This document shows positions 46,354-55,319 of a stretch of 64,000 bases of DNA, piece after piece. A model generated the notes under the pieces. That model had not been told where the DNA came from, did not search any database, and saw only the letters and a program-made list of their open reading frames with translations. The stretch lies in contig NZ_ADVG01000001.1 in assembly GCF_000178855.1 (NCBI RefSeq), forward strand, positions 1,984,001 to 2,048,000. Reading direction: 5' to 3'. Source of the stretch: Ktedonobacter racemifer DSM 44963. Its GTDB lineage: Bacteria; Chloroflexota; Ktedonobacteria; Ktedonobacterales; Ktedonobacteraceae. A program made the position numbers and the translations under genes. How positions within the stretch are numbered: position 1 is the first letter of the stretch; every line of letters starts with the position of its first letter.

Positions 46354-47691
46354 TCAGGAAGACTGGAAATGTGTCTTCACGCTTACGCGACTCACCTGGC
46401 TGTGCTGCTGGCGCGCCTGTTCGTAGCGCTGCCAATCGATGGAGAGTCCTCGCTCCACGAGAATCTCCGCCGCCAGGTCCGCCGGGAAGCCGCGCTCCGC
46501 GTGCAGCTGGAACAGAACCCGCCCATCGACATAGCCTCGCTCGTTCGCCTCAACGTGCTCCAGCAGGCTCAATCCCTGAGTGAGTACCCGTGAAAACATG
46601 CGCTCTTCGTTGGTCACAACCTGCACCAGTCCTTGCACCTGGGAGTGCTCCTGCGGCATGAGCAGTGAGCCATGCCCTTCCGCCAGGGGCGACAATAGCT
46701 CGCCAAGGAAGGGCTGCTCCAGTCCCAGCACACGCCCCTGGCACGCCGCGCGGCGAATAAGCCTGCGTACCACAGAGCTACGCCCATCGCGCCCGGGCCG
46801 CACATCCACCAGGCCCGCCAGGAGCACCGCGCGCATGTGGTCAACAATCATTCGTCGCGTGCGCCTCACCTCGCCTTCTTGCTCGGGCACCAGTTCGCGT
46901 AAGCGCTCTAGCGCAGGCAGAAACACATCTGTGGAGAAGACAGACTCAGCCCCCTGCAAGATCGTCGCTATACGTTCCAGGCCCATCCCGGTGTCGATAT
47001 TCCTCTGGGGCAGCGTGGTAAGCGAGCCATCCGCGTGCCGCTCATACTGCATAAAGACCAGGTTCCAGACCTCCATAAAGCGCTCACAGTCACATCCAGG
47101 ACGGCAGGTCGCGCGCCCACACCCCAGTTCCATACCACGATCCACGAAGATCTCCGAGCTGGGACCACAGGGGCCAGGACCCTCACCCATCGTCCAGAGA
47201 TTATCCTCACTCCCCAGGGATACAATCCGCTCACTGGGCATGCCCACGCGCAACCACTCGCTGATCGCCTCATCGTCGCCGGGCAACCCCAGAGGTTCGT
47301 CGCCCGCATAGACGGTTACCCAGAGCCGCTCTCGCTCTACCTCCAAATGCTGTAACAGGACCTCCAGCGCCATCTCTATCGCTTCACGCTTCCAGTACTC
47401 TCCTATCGACCAGTTGCCAAGCATCAAAAACGCGCTCATCTTACGGTCATTACTGCCTACCGCCTCGACATCATCAGTCCGCAGACAGCGCTGCACCGAG
47501 CTAAGACGCGGCGAGGGAGGCAAGGTCTCCGCTCGCAGATAGGGAAGCAGCGGCTGCATACCCGCGATAATAAAGGACGTGCTGTTACCAGGCACCGCGA
47601 GGGGGGTGGAAGGCAACTCATAATGCCCATGCCCACGAAAGTAACTCAGGTAGCGCTCAACGATCTGAGAAGAACTAAACACTGTCGTCAT
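46354..47691 (-). CDS. alaS: alanyl-tRNA synthetase, catalytic core only
   Basis: 445 residues, ATG 47691 with AAAGGAG upstream. It has the AlaRS class II core: FIIAGMQPLLPYL, VQRCLRTDDVEAVG, GNWSIGEYW, GPGPCGPSSEIF, NLVFMQY and GMGLERI, then the helical tRNA-recognition domain (SSVVRRLIRRA, EERMFSRVLTQGLSLLE). The editing (AlaX-like HxxxH...CxxxH) and C-Ala domains are absent; the gene ends where the minimal active fragment of other AlaRS ends. An intact T-box sits upstream. It may be a second, non-editing AlaRS or a specialised aminoacyl donor. No neighbouring gene encodes the missing parts. Confidence 0.88.
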   Translation of the reverse strand: MTTVFSSSQIVERYLSYFRGHGHYELPSTPLAVPGNSTSFIIAGMQPLLPYLRAETLPPSPRLSSVQRCLRTDDVEAVGSNDRKMSAFLMLGNWSIGEYWKREAIEMALEVLLQHLEVERERLWVTVYAGDEPLGLPGDDEAISEWLRVGMPSERIVSLGSEDNLWTMGEGPGPCGPSSEIFVDRGMELGCGRATCRPGCDCERFMEVWNLVFMQYERHADGSLTTLPQRNIDTGMGLERIATILQGAESVFSTDVFLPALERLRELVPEQEGEVRRTRRMIVDHMRAVLLAGLVDVRPGRDGRSSVVRRLIRRAACQGRVLGLEQPFLGELLSPLAEGHGSLLMPQEHSQVQGLVQVVTNEERMFSRVLTQGLSLLEHVEANERGYVDGRVLFQLHAERGFPADLAAEILVERGLSIDWQRYEQARQQHSQVSRVSVKTHFQSS

Positions 47692-47802
47692 GATGTATCC
47701 ATCTCCTTTTGTATTTACGTACTAGTATCTACGGCTCGCCAATACGGGATCGATTGCTCTCAAATGGAAGCGTTTTAGCTCGGAGACGATGTTTTCGCGC
47801 AT

Positions 47803-47842
47803 ACAAAAAGCCCGCCCCAAGCATAAACGCTCAGGGCGGGCT
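47803..47842 (-). terminator. T-box intrinsic terminator
   Basis: AGCCCGCCC pairs with GGGCGGGCT around a TGAGCG...TGGG loop, followed on the minus strand by TTTTT. Confidence 0.85.
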
Positions 47843-48234
47843 GTTCTATCTATTGCTAAGCTTTAGCAAGCCCGTGGTACCACCTGAATTGAAAACCTCC
47901 GCCAAGCCAACAAGACCGGGCAAAGCTTCTCCACTCTACAGGCACGGAAGCAAACCGCCTTTGCAAGAATCAAGCACACAGGCTGGCTCTTCGATGCCTT
48001 GCCCCATGGTAACGGAGGGCGACCGGCTAGAATTACTTACCCATTACCGCGTTCAGCAAGAACACGTCCATGAGTGTTTGTTCCGCATCGTGGCTCATTT
48101 GAGAGCCTGAGGGGGGCCTACCAGGTCCATCCAAAGCGACGGGCTTGCACTCTCCCCATCTCGCTGGTCTTTTTGGCTGTCCGCTGATTTCGTCCCTCGC
48201 GACGATTTCTGTATCACAGCAAATTGTATGTTAT
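47803..48234 (-). promoter_or_regulatory. T-box riboswitch upstream of the alaS-like gene
   Basis: On the minus strand AGGTGGTACCACGGG (47885-47871) is the T-box sequence, placed 30 bases before an intrinsic terminator. About 350 bases of leader, enough for stems I-III, separate it from a promoter at 48241-48269. Alanine (GCN specifier) is expected from the gene, but I did not fix the specifier loop. Control should be by transcription antitermination. Confidence 0.9.
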
Positions 48235-48240
48235 ATGTCA

Positions 48241-48269
48241 AGTATACGGATGATCTAGAAGAAAGTCAA
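48241..48269 (-). promoter_or_regulatory. promoter of the T-box/alaS-like transcript
   Basis: On the minus strand TTGACT (48269-48264) and TATACT (48246-48241) are 17 bases apart, close to consensus. Confidence 0.65.
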
Positions 48270-48288
48270 GCTTTGCAAAACTTTGTTC

Positions 48289-49218
48289 TTAACACTGGCG
48301 CAGAAGATAGCCTACGACCTCATAGCCGCGCCCCAGACGCTCGTTCTCGGGAAGATCGGTAATCCATTCCCAATGCCGCTCCTCCAGGACCGTAAACTGC
48401 TCTTGTACAAGGTCAAAGAAGCCACGTGGAACAAGGGGAATATCTCTGCGATGGCTGGCATCGTGATCGGTTCCGTAGACGTTAAAGGCAAAGCCACGCA
48501 CATCGCTCAGCAGCAATATCAAGCCATCCTGGTCCAGCAGAGAGCGAAGCAGGTGCAGGTGAGCGTTGATGACGCGCAGGCGGAAGGCTTGCGCGGCCTC
48601 CTGGTAGCGTCGATGGCGTTCCTGCTCGCCAAGTAGATCAGGTGCTACGGCTTGAATCGCGTCCAACAAATCAAGAATGGGATAACTAAATAGCTGCGAC
48701 ATGACCAGTGAGCTTACGACGAGGCCATATTGCGCGCTGCCCAGGTCATCAATCACAGGTGGGTCAAGCACGGGACACTCTTCCAGACACTGGGCTGCAG
48801 CGTCAAAGACCGCACTACTCCCCTGTTTAAACAGCTCATCCCAGCGCCTGCGACGGGTGTGGCGCAGCAACTGGCCGCTCACCTGTCCGCTCAGATCGCA
48901 CTCGACCAGGCGCATCCTGCGGCGCTGGCCTGGACTCTTCAGTTGTTCATCGCAGGCGCGCCGCATCCCCGCCAGATCGAGGTCAGCCAGCACGAGTTCA
49001 TCGGCGCCCCGGCATAACGATACCAGGGGCACCTCAGTACAGCCGCCCGCCCCCAACACAGCGATGCTAGCGGAAGTACTGGCGGAGCGCCGATGCAACG
49101 CAAGCTGATACATAGCCTCGCACTGCTCTAGATGCTGCGCTGCATGGGTACGCAACCATTCTCGTCGCTCTGGCCCCTGCGTTTGCGCATTGCTATAAGA
49201 AAGATTCTCTATCCGCAC
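48289..49218 (-). CDS. SAM-dependent methyltransferase-like protein
   Basis: 309 residues from GTG 49218 (GAGG eight bases upstream); the longer frame to 49341 would start inside the IS607 end. A class I methyltransferase Rossmann motif is visible: IAVLGAGGCTEVPLVSL with acidic LVLADLD after beta-2, and LVVSSLVMSQLF as the motif IV region. The C-terminal part (GLILLLSDVRGFAFNVYGTD) continues the fold. The substrate is unknown. The IS607 element 3 right end is about 95 bases upstream, so the native promoter may have been displaced. Confidence 0.72.
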   Translation of the reverse strand: MRIENLSYSNAQTQGPERREWLRTHAAQHLEQCEAMYQLALHRRSASTSASIAVLGAGGCTEVPLVSLCRGADELVLADLDLAGMRRACDEQLKSPGQRRRMRLVECDLSGQVSGQLLRHTRRRRWDELFKQGSSAVFDAAAQCLEECPVLDPPVIDDLGSAQYGLVVSSLVMSQLFSYPILDLLDAIQAVAPDLLGEQERHRRYQEAAQAFRLRVINAHLHLLRSLLDQDGLILLLSDVRGFAFNVYGTDHDASHRRDIPLVPRGFFDLVQEQFTVLEERHWEWITDLPENERLGRGYEVVGYLLRQC

Positions 49219-49313
49219 TATTGTCCCTCTACCTCTCCACTTGAGATGATGCTCGAATTCTACCGTTCTCCGACACTTGGACAAATATGGACAAGCCACA
49301 TTCACCCGGATCG

Positions 49314-49450
49314 GTTCCTGCTTCACCGAGGGCAGTTTCACTGAACCATCTCACGACGGATCAGCCAGAGCTGCCCTCTCCGACAGGCGTTTCACCCTTC
49401 CCGAGGAACTCCCGGTAGGGACCTGGCTGGCCGCTCAGATACAAGATCGC
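49314..49450 (-). ncRNA. predicted omega guide RNA of IS607 element 3
   Basis: GTGAAACGCCTGTCGGAGAG, hairpin-forming GGGCAGCTCT... and GGTGAAGCAGGAAC at the element end follow the pattern of elements 1 and 2. The guide would read CGATCCGGGTGAATGTGG onward, into the methyltransferase leader. Confidence 0.5.
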
Positions 49451-50780
49451 CAGCGCTGCCAGGTTCAGCGCGGCATTGAGGTCGCGATCAATCACCAGCC
49501 CACAGGCCGGATGCTCGCAGACATAGATGCGCTCTGAAAGGTCTATCTCTTCTTTGATATGGTTGCAGCCAGAGCACAGTTTGGTGGAAGCAAACCAGCG
49601 ATCTGCCCACAGCAGGTTTTCTCCTTGCCAGAACGTTTTGTAGCCCATTTGCCGCTTGAACTCGCCTAATCCGACATCGCTGATTGCCAGAGCCAGCTTG
49701 TGGTTCAGTGCGCATCCCTGCCACATGGAGGTCTTCAAGCACGACCACGGCAGGACGCCTCTGGGCATCCAAGGCGCGAGCCTGGCGCAGCAGTTTTTTC
49801 ATCTGCTTGGCTTTGACCTTGTTCGCAATGGTTTTCGGCAGGGGCTCTGGGGGCGACTCCTTCTTTGATCGCTTGCCACGCTTTGGCTTCACCTTGGCTC
49901 TCGGCTCTGGCAACGTAGCAGCAATCTCAGCTTTGCGGATTTCACGTTCTTCTGGAGGAAGTTGGGCGCGGGTGAGCTGGCTCGTGCCTTTGTGGAGAGC
50001 ATCCTCGCGCACATAAGCGACGCGGGCATACTTGCGCGCTAATTTTTGACGGGCTTTGGCGCGGTTCTTGCTCCCGTTCTGTTTCCGGGAGAGCCAGCGA
50101 TGCAGCCGCTTGATCCGCTTGAGTTCGGATGTGAGGGCTTTGGGGTTGGCAATGGCACGCCCATCGGAGCATTGGGCCAGGGTTTTGATCCCGGTATCTA
50201 CGCCGATCGGCGGACCAGCTGCCTGTGGGGGATCGGGCACCTGCTCACTCACCTGCACCGAGACAAAACAGCGCCCTGCCTTTTCACTGACCGTGGCCGA
50301 GAGCACAGCGACGCCGCCGGTAGGCAAATAGCCACACTCGTGCAGGCGCAGCCGTCCGAAGCGCGGCAGTTCAATGGCTTGCTCATAGATATGAATGCTG
50401 CCTGTCAGCCGGAAACTGCCCACTCCTTTCCGTTTGGTCTTCGGCTTGGGGAACCCCAGCTTGCCTCTCCACTTGCCTTCTTTCTTGAGGTCACAGCGGC
50501 GGAAAAAGTTCCTGTAGGCTTGATCCAGATCGCGTAACGCCTCCTGCGGCGCGGCTTTTGACACCTCGTACATCCAGGGAATCTCGGTTTGCTTGAGCGT
50601 GTTCAATTCCCGGTGCAGTTCCATCGCACTGATCCAGCGTTTCTCCTGCTGATAGACCTCTTGCTTGCGTCTGAGCCCCCAATTCCAGGACCAGCGCGCT
50701 GCGCCTGCATGCTGTTTGCAGAGGGTGATTTGTTGGTGATTGAGATCTAATTGCGTGCGATAGCCGCGTGTAATCAGCAT
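49361..50780 (-). pseudogene. tnpB: tnpB (IS607-type) with a single-base frameshift
   Basis: From ATG 50780 the frame runs through RuvC-I (PPIGVDTGIKTLAQ) to RuvC-II (VVVLEDLHVAGM). Around 49715 one extra base shifts it: ATGCGC-A-CTGAACCAC. The correct continuation (LNHKLALAISDVGLGEFKRQ, zinc ribbon CSGCN and CEHPACG, RuvC-III DRDLNAALNLA) lies in the next frame down to 49361. A basic insertion of about 70 residues (KPKRGKRSKKESPPEPLP) separates RuvC-I from RuvC-II, unusual for this size class. Programmed frameshifting is possible but no slippery run is seen. Confidence 0.85.
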
Positions 50781-50815
50781 CGATCCGGTCCCGCCTGCCT
50801 CTTAAGAACGCCTCA

Positions 50816-51418
50816 TCAAACGCACTCCTCGGTCCGCTCCTCTTTCATGACAGATTCCACGCACTGCTTGATGCGTTCGGCTCTGTGCCGAGAGCCGCGC
50901 CTGCCGTACATCCGGGCCGCCATACTGGTAATGAGGCTGACAACGTCATCGACGAGATCGTCCTGCGTCTCATGGGGAAAGATGGCTTCGATGCGGCGTC
51001 CCTGGGCTTGGAGCAGCGTTGTGAGATACCTCCACCCAAAACGGGTGCCACGATCGCGGCGTTCGACAAGAATGGTGCCAATACTTGGGTCGGCCAGCAG
51101 CTTGAGGAATTTCGGGCGGTTGTCGTTGAGGCCCGATGCAATTTCGACGACTTCTTTGGCCACTGGGTAGCCACGGGCCGCCGCGTAGTCGCGCAGGCGT
51201 TGCACCTGGCGCTCGAGATCGCTTTTTTGATCAGCAGAGGACACTCGCGCATACAAGGCGATGCGCCCCGTCTCGGGCTTCTCCACCACCGGATCGCGCA
51301 CGATCACCGTCCCTGTGGGCGTTTGGTAGGCATCGAGCGTCCCGGCTTTATACCACCGCCAGGCGGTTTTATAGGTGACTCCAGCTTTTTTGGCATACTG
51401 ACTTAACTTCATGTCCAT
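50816..51418 (-). CDS. tnpA: IS607-family transposase TnpA (serine recombinase)
   Basis: 200 residues. The N-terminal HTH reads LSQYAKKAGVTYKTAWRWYK. The recombinase has LYARVSSADQKSDLERQ with the catalytic serine and ILVERRDRGTRFGWRYL. The C-terminus SMAARMYGRRGSRHRAE is typical. tnpB follows after a 35-base gap. The gene looks intact. Confidence 0.94.
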   Translation of the reverse strand: MDMKLSQYAKKAGVTYKTAWRWYKAGTLDAYQTPTGTVIVRDPVVEKPETGRIALYARVSSADQKSDLERQVQRLRDYAAARGYPVAKEVVEIASGLNDNRPKFLKLLADPSIGTILVERRDRGTRFGWRYLTTLLQAQGRRIEAIFPHETQDDLVDDVVSLITSMAARMYGRRGSRHRAERIKQCVESVMKEERTEECV

Positions 51419-51525
51419 ATATTATCATGAAATATCCATATTAGTCAATGTGCTCTAAAATATTTTCAACCCCCAATTATAGAGCATAGAGCAACGCTTA
51501 CCTCGGCTCGCTCCGCTCGCCTTTG

Positions 51526-51586
51526 GGTTAAGGGGTGTGTGCGTGAAAAACGGCAAGACCGTTTTTCACGCACACACCCCTTAACC
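51526..51586. repeat. perfect 28-bp inverted repeat hairpin
   Basis: Arms 51526-51553 and 51559-51586 are perfect complements around CAAGA. The core GTGTGTGCGTGAAAAACGG matches the hairpin at 28884-28936. It lies between an IS607 element and the SDR gene end. Confidence 0.7.
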
Positions 51587-51668
51587 TTGAGAAAATGGAA
51601 GTCTCCTGTGCCATCTAGAATTGCAAATCCCTAGAAGGGTAGGTCCTGGCGGCTAACGATTGACAGGC

Positions 51669-52679
51669 CTACTCACCCGCCCGGGCCTTCACATGATCAT
51701 GCCAGGCAGAGAGTACCTCTCGCTCGCGCTCTGGGGAGAGCGTCTTGCCCAATGTCCCTTCGGGCTGCTGACTATGAATCCAGGCCAGGGTGTCGCGTGC
51801 AGTCTCCTCCAGGGAGCGGAAGGTCATGCCAGTGGAAACGGCTTTCGCGTTCTTCACGGTACAGAAGACATCGCCATCTTCGCCTGGTATCCAGAGCGGG
51901 AGTTGCATCCATGGCTGGATCTCCTGTTTCTCCAGAAAATCTTCCGCGACCCAGGTAAAATGCGCCTCGTTATTCAACGCGACCCGACAACGCTCTAGCA
52001 CCTCGCCCAAAGGCTGTGGCTCTTGCGGGCCAATGGCGTTGAAGGCGCCCGTCTGCCTGGTTTCAGACATGCGCACCATCCACTCCGCCAGGTCGCGCAC
52101 GTCAATCCACTGCAAGGGCATATCCCGGTGGTCTGGTGCCAGGACCTCGCCCCCCTGGGCCAGGCGATAGGGCCAATAAGTAAAACGATTGGAGGCATCC
52201 CAGGGTCCCACAATCAAACCGGGGCGCACTAGCAAGGCCTTGCCAGGAAAGGCCTGCTCAACCTCCTGCTCACACAGGGCCTTGAGCGGGCCATAGGTCT
52301 CGCCCGTGACCTCTTCAATGCCTGGATCTTCTAAGGTTGCCAGTGGATACTGCTCATCGATGCCCTTCTCTTTAAAGTCGCCGTACACGTTAATACTGGC
52401 GACAAAAGTATAGTGCTCAACTGAGCCAGCCAGTGCCTGCGCGGAGGCACGTACGATGCGTGGCACATAGCCGCAGGTATCAATAACCGCGTCCCACTTG
52501 CGACCCGCAAGCAGGTGCAAATCATGCTCGCGGTCTCCTAAAATCTCCTCCACCTGGGGAAAGAGACCTGGCCGCGTCTTGCCTCGGTGAAAAATAGTAA
52601 CCTCGTGCCCACGTGCCAGGGCAGACTCAACAATATGCCGCCCCAGAAAAGCGGTTCCCCCTAATAATAAAAGCTTCAT
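51669..52679 (-). CDS. NAD-dependent epimerase/dehydratase (extended SDR)
   Basis: 336 residues. The Rossmann start is MKLLLLGGTAFLGRHIVESA with HRGKTRPGLF after the second strand. The YxxxK active site appears as TYGPLKALCEQEV. It resembles the isoflavone-reductase/epimerase-like group (LVRPGLIVGPWDASNRF). The substrate is unknown. A long hairpin at 52761 separates it from the enoyl-CoA hydratase gene upstream. Confidence 0.85.
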   Translation of the reverse strand: MKLLLLGGTAFLGRHIVESALARGHEVTIFHRGKTRPGLFPQVEEILGDREHDLHLLAGRKWDAVIDTCGYVPRIVRASAQALAGSVEHYTFVASINVYGDFKEKGIDEQYPLATLEDPGIEEVTGETYGPLKALCEQEVEQAFPGKALLVRPGLIVGPWDASNRFTYWPYRLAQGGEVLAPDHRDMPLQWIDVRDLAEWMVRMSETRQTGAFNAIGPQEPQPLGEVLERCRVALNNEAHFTWVAEDFLEKQEIQPWMQLPLWIPGEDGDVFCTVKNAKAVSTGMTFRSLEETARDTLAWIHSQQPEGTLGKTLSPEREREVLSAWHDHVKARAGE

Positions 52680-52760
52680 TCCATTCGCTCCTACTCCTTC
52701 ATTATTTCAAGCAATATCCTTGCTCTCTAGCATAGCCGTCCAGAAGCTCACTGAACAGGG

Positions 52761-52817
52761 CAAAAATATGCTGGTAGCATAGGTTGATGAATGACCTATG
52801 CTACCAGCATATTTTTG
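52761..52817 (-). terminator. terminator after the enoyl-CoA hydratase gene
   Basis: A perfect 24-bp stem (52761-52784 and 52794-52817) with a nine-base loop, ending in TTTTTG on the minus strand. It lies seven bases after the stop at 52824. Confidence 0.85.
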
Positions 52818-52823
52818 TAAAGC

Positions 52824-53621
52824 CTATTTCCCCTGATATTTAGGAGCGCGCTTCTCAAAGAAGGCGCGAATGGCTTCTCTGTGATCTTCCGTGGTGATCG
52901 CGCGACCTTGCAGTTCGCCCTCCAGTTTGAGGGACGAGGCCAGGTCGCTATCCAGGCCCTGGTACATAAGCTGCTTGATCAAGCCATAGGCACGCGTAGG
53001 GCCATACGCCAGGCGTTGCGCGACCTGCAAGGTTGCCTGTTCCAGCTCGGCAGCGGGTACGCACTTGTTCACCAGGCCCAGGCGCTCGGCCTCTGGTCCG
53101 CTCACTTCATCCGCCAGCATTGCCATCTCCAGGGCCTTGCCAATACCTACCAGGCGTGGCAGAAAGTAGCCACCACCGCCATCAGGCACCAGGCCGATAC
53201 GAGCAAATGCCTGGATGAAACGCGCGTTATCGGCGGCGATACGCAGGTCACAGGCCAGGGTAATATTGCACGAGATACCAGCGGCAACCCCATGTACCGA
53301 GGCAATGGTCGGCTTCGCCATCTTCTGCAAGGTGCGAATCAACTGGTGATACTTGCCCAGATGCTTGCTAACCTCCAACGGCTCCTCGCTGCCATCGGCC
53401 GAAGAGAACTCGCTCAGGTCCTGACCCGAGCCAAAACCACGCCCGGCTCCCTTCAGGATCACACAGCGGATATCCTCATCTTGCGCAGCCTCGGCGACAG
53501 CCTCGTTTAGCTCGGCGAGCATGCGTTCATTGAAGGCATTCAATACTTCGGGTCGATTCATCGTAATGGTTGAAATATGCTCTGAGGTTTGCGTTACCAG
53601 GTGCTGGAAATCACTTCGCAT
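52824..53621 (-). CDS. enoyl-CoA hydratase/isomerase family protein
   Basis: 265 residues from ATG 53621, chosen because GAGGAG is eight bases upstream; the frame extends further but into a repeat. Crotonase-fold motifs are ISTITMNRPEVLNAFNERM, GRGFGSGQDLSEF (oxyanion loop) and VHGVAAGISCNITLACDLRI, with PDGGGGYFLPRLVG. The Glu usually at the second catalytic position appears as Asp in GLVPDGGGGYFL, as in PaaG/PaaB-type isomerases. It may act in phenylacetate or fatty-acid breakdown. Confidence 0.93.
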   Translation of the reverse strand: MRSDFQHLVTQTSEHISTITMNRPEVLNAFNERMLAELNEAVAEAAQDEDIRCVILKGAGRGFGSGQDLSEFSSADGSEEPLEVSKHLGKYHQLIRTLQKMAKPTIASVHGVAAGISCNITLACDLRIAADNARFIQAFARIGLVPDGGGGYFLPRLVGIGKALEMAMLADEVSGPEAERLGLVNKCVPAAELEQATLQVAQRLAYGPTRAYGLIKQLMYQGLDSDLASSLKLEGELQGRAITTEDHREAIRAFFEKRAPKYQGK

Positions 53622-53693
53622 GCGTCCACTCCTCATCTTTGTGGTATGTGAAACTGGTGACATAAACATTTCATGGTGTGTCCGCGAAATAGT

Positions 53694-53793
53694 TTGTAGG
53701 GTCCATGCTGGCATGGACTCCGAGTGTAGCGACCTCCCTGCGCCTAGAAACCTGCACACGGGCCACAGAGTCCAAGCCAGCTCGGCCCCTACA
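53694..53793. repeat. inverted repeat of the TCCATGCTGGCATGGA family, copy 2
   Basis: GTAGGGTCCATGCTGGCATG starts near 53697. A diverged inverted partner (GAGTCCAAGCCAGCTCGGCC) lies at 53768-53787. It is the same family as 43504-43614 and is located between enoyl-CoA hydratase and holB. Confidence 0.6.
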
Positions 53794-53803
53794 CTCTCTC
53801 TGA

Positions 53804-54835
53804 CTATCCCTTTATTGTAGGCATATCCAGCATTAAAACTTCAAGGGCCATGCGCGTATTCACATTCTGCTCAAGTGCTTCCAGGGTCTTCAGGATCGAG
53901 CGCACCATCTGCTGCGCCTGATTGGGGAGAATTTTGCTGGCCTGCGTCTTGAGAAGGTCGCGCATATCGACATTGACGGTCAGGTCGAGGCAGTTATTGC
54001 TTGCCAGCACCAGGTCACGCCACCAGAGCAGGAAGAGTTCGAGCATCTCACGAGCACGTTCGCTATCACTGGCCAGGCGCTGCACGAAGTCAAAGCGCTG
54101 CACTCTATTAAGTGTTGGGAGCTTGGCCAGCCCCTCTAATTGGGCCTTGCGCTCCTCCATCATCTCTTCATCCTCAATGGCCTGCACGGCCCAACCCATA
54201 CGCCCGGCAGCCAGGGCGGCTACCAGGTCGGCCTCCTTAGGATCGGCCTCCCAGTCCTCCACAAGCGCCTGGCGGATCTTCGTTGTGGTCAGGAGTTGCA
54301 TGGGCAACTGTTGCACACGCGAGATAATCGTGGGCAATAGTAGACCTGGTTCCGGCACGGTCAGGAGAAGTACCACGTCTGGCTCTGGCTCCTCCAGCGT
54401 CTTGAGCAAACAATTTGCCGCCTGCACATTCATCTGGTGAGCGTCGGGTATGAGGAAGACGTTTCGTCGCCCCTCCAGCGTGCGCCGCGACGAGTCGTTC
54501 TGCAAAGCACGAATCTGCTCAATGACGATAAATTGCTTATCGGGAGCCCTGGTCACAACGTGCACATCTGGATGATTGCTATGCAGCACCTTGCGGCACG
54601 CCAGGCAGGTATTACAGGGGTTGAGCGGAGACACACGAGGGTCTGGACCACCCGTACAGAGCAAGGTCTGCGCAAAGCGATGCGCCAGGAGCGACTTACC
54701 AATACGTGGGGGACCGGAGAAGAGGTAGGCATGACGAACCTGCTGCGACGCCAGCAGGCGGCGCAAGATATCGATACTGTGTTCGTGGCCGATAATATTC
54801 CAGCCTTGTTGCGACTGTCCTTGCTCAGTTATCAT
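53804..54835 (-). CDS. holB: DNA polymerase III delta-prime subunit (clamp-loader ATPase)
   Basis: 343 residues. IIGHEHSIDILRRLLASQQ, YLFSGPPRIGKSLLAHRFAQ (Walker A), a four-Cys zinc site (CNTCLACRK with an upstream Cys), VFLIPDAHQMNVQAANCLLK and TLEEPEPDVVLLLTVPEP are family marks, as is SRVQQLPM at the sensor. It loads the sliding clamp with gamma/tau and delta. Single gene. Confidence 0.93.
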   Translation of the reverse strand: MITEQGQSQQGWNIIGHEHSIDILRRLLASQQVRHAYLFSGPPRIGKSLLAHRFAQTLLCTGGPDPRVSPLNPCNTCLACRKVLHSNHPDVHVVTRAPDKQFIVIEQIRALQNDSSRRTLEGRRNVFLIPDAHQMNVQAANCLLKTLEEPEPDVVLLLTVPEPGLLLPTIISRVQQLPMQLLTTTKIRQALVEDWEADPKEADLVAALAAGRMGWAVQAIEDEEMMEERKAQLEGLAKLPTLNRVQRFDFVQRLASDSERAREMLELFLLWWRDLVLASNNCLDLTVNVDMRDLLKTQASKILPNQAQQMVRSILKTLEALEQNVNTRMALEVLMLDMPTIKG

Positions 54836-55319
54836 GCTCCCATGGTACCAAAAAGCACGCCACTACGCAAGATAATAGGTGTGTCAGGTGGCGGGTGGGC
54901 GAAGCCCACCCGCCACCTGACACACGTTACCCGGAGGGCCACAGGTGCAAAAGCTGTCACCCCTTATCCTAAGCTACGCAGGCACGAAAGCAGATACTGA
55001 AGCTGCTCAGGTTGTGACCTGGGTACCACGGGAGAGGGCTTTGAGGGTTTGTATGCTATACTAAATCTCATGGGTAACGCAGAACAAGGACCAGGGCGAT
55101 ACAAACAGATTCCAACTCCTCGTTTACAACCAATCCGCCAGGCCTGGCGTATAAGTGTATAGGGTAGCGGTTTGTCAGCTTCGCGGGTTTCCTGTGTACC
55201 AGGCCACAGCGTTTTCTAGACAGCATATGCTATGCTACTTACTATATGCAAAAACTTCACAGACACACAACACAATCAGATTTAAAACTTCTGCAAAACT
55301 GATAAGGTCGATGTAACCA
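54836..55319. other. intergenic region before the sigma factor gene
   Basis: It contains the hairpin at 54879-54925 and a stretch with GCTATACTAAAT (about 55050-55062) that could be a promoter. No ORF or known RNA was recognised. Confidence 0.4.
54879..54925. repeat. perfect 22-bp inverted repeat hairpin
   Basis: Arms 54879-54900 and 54904-54925 around GAA. It lies between the divergent holB and sigma factor genes, so it is not an obvious terminator. It is followed by ACCCGGAGGGCCACAGGTGC, like the GC-rich neighbours of other such hairpins. Confidence 0.65.

Larger units (their letters stand above)
49314..51450 (-). mobile_element. IS607-family element 3
   Basis: tnpA (50816-51418) and a frameshifted tnpB (49361-50780) in IS607 order. 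The right end is set by the motif GAAGCAGGAAC (minus strand, 49324-49314); the left end is approximate. Confidence 0.78.
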
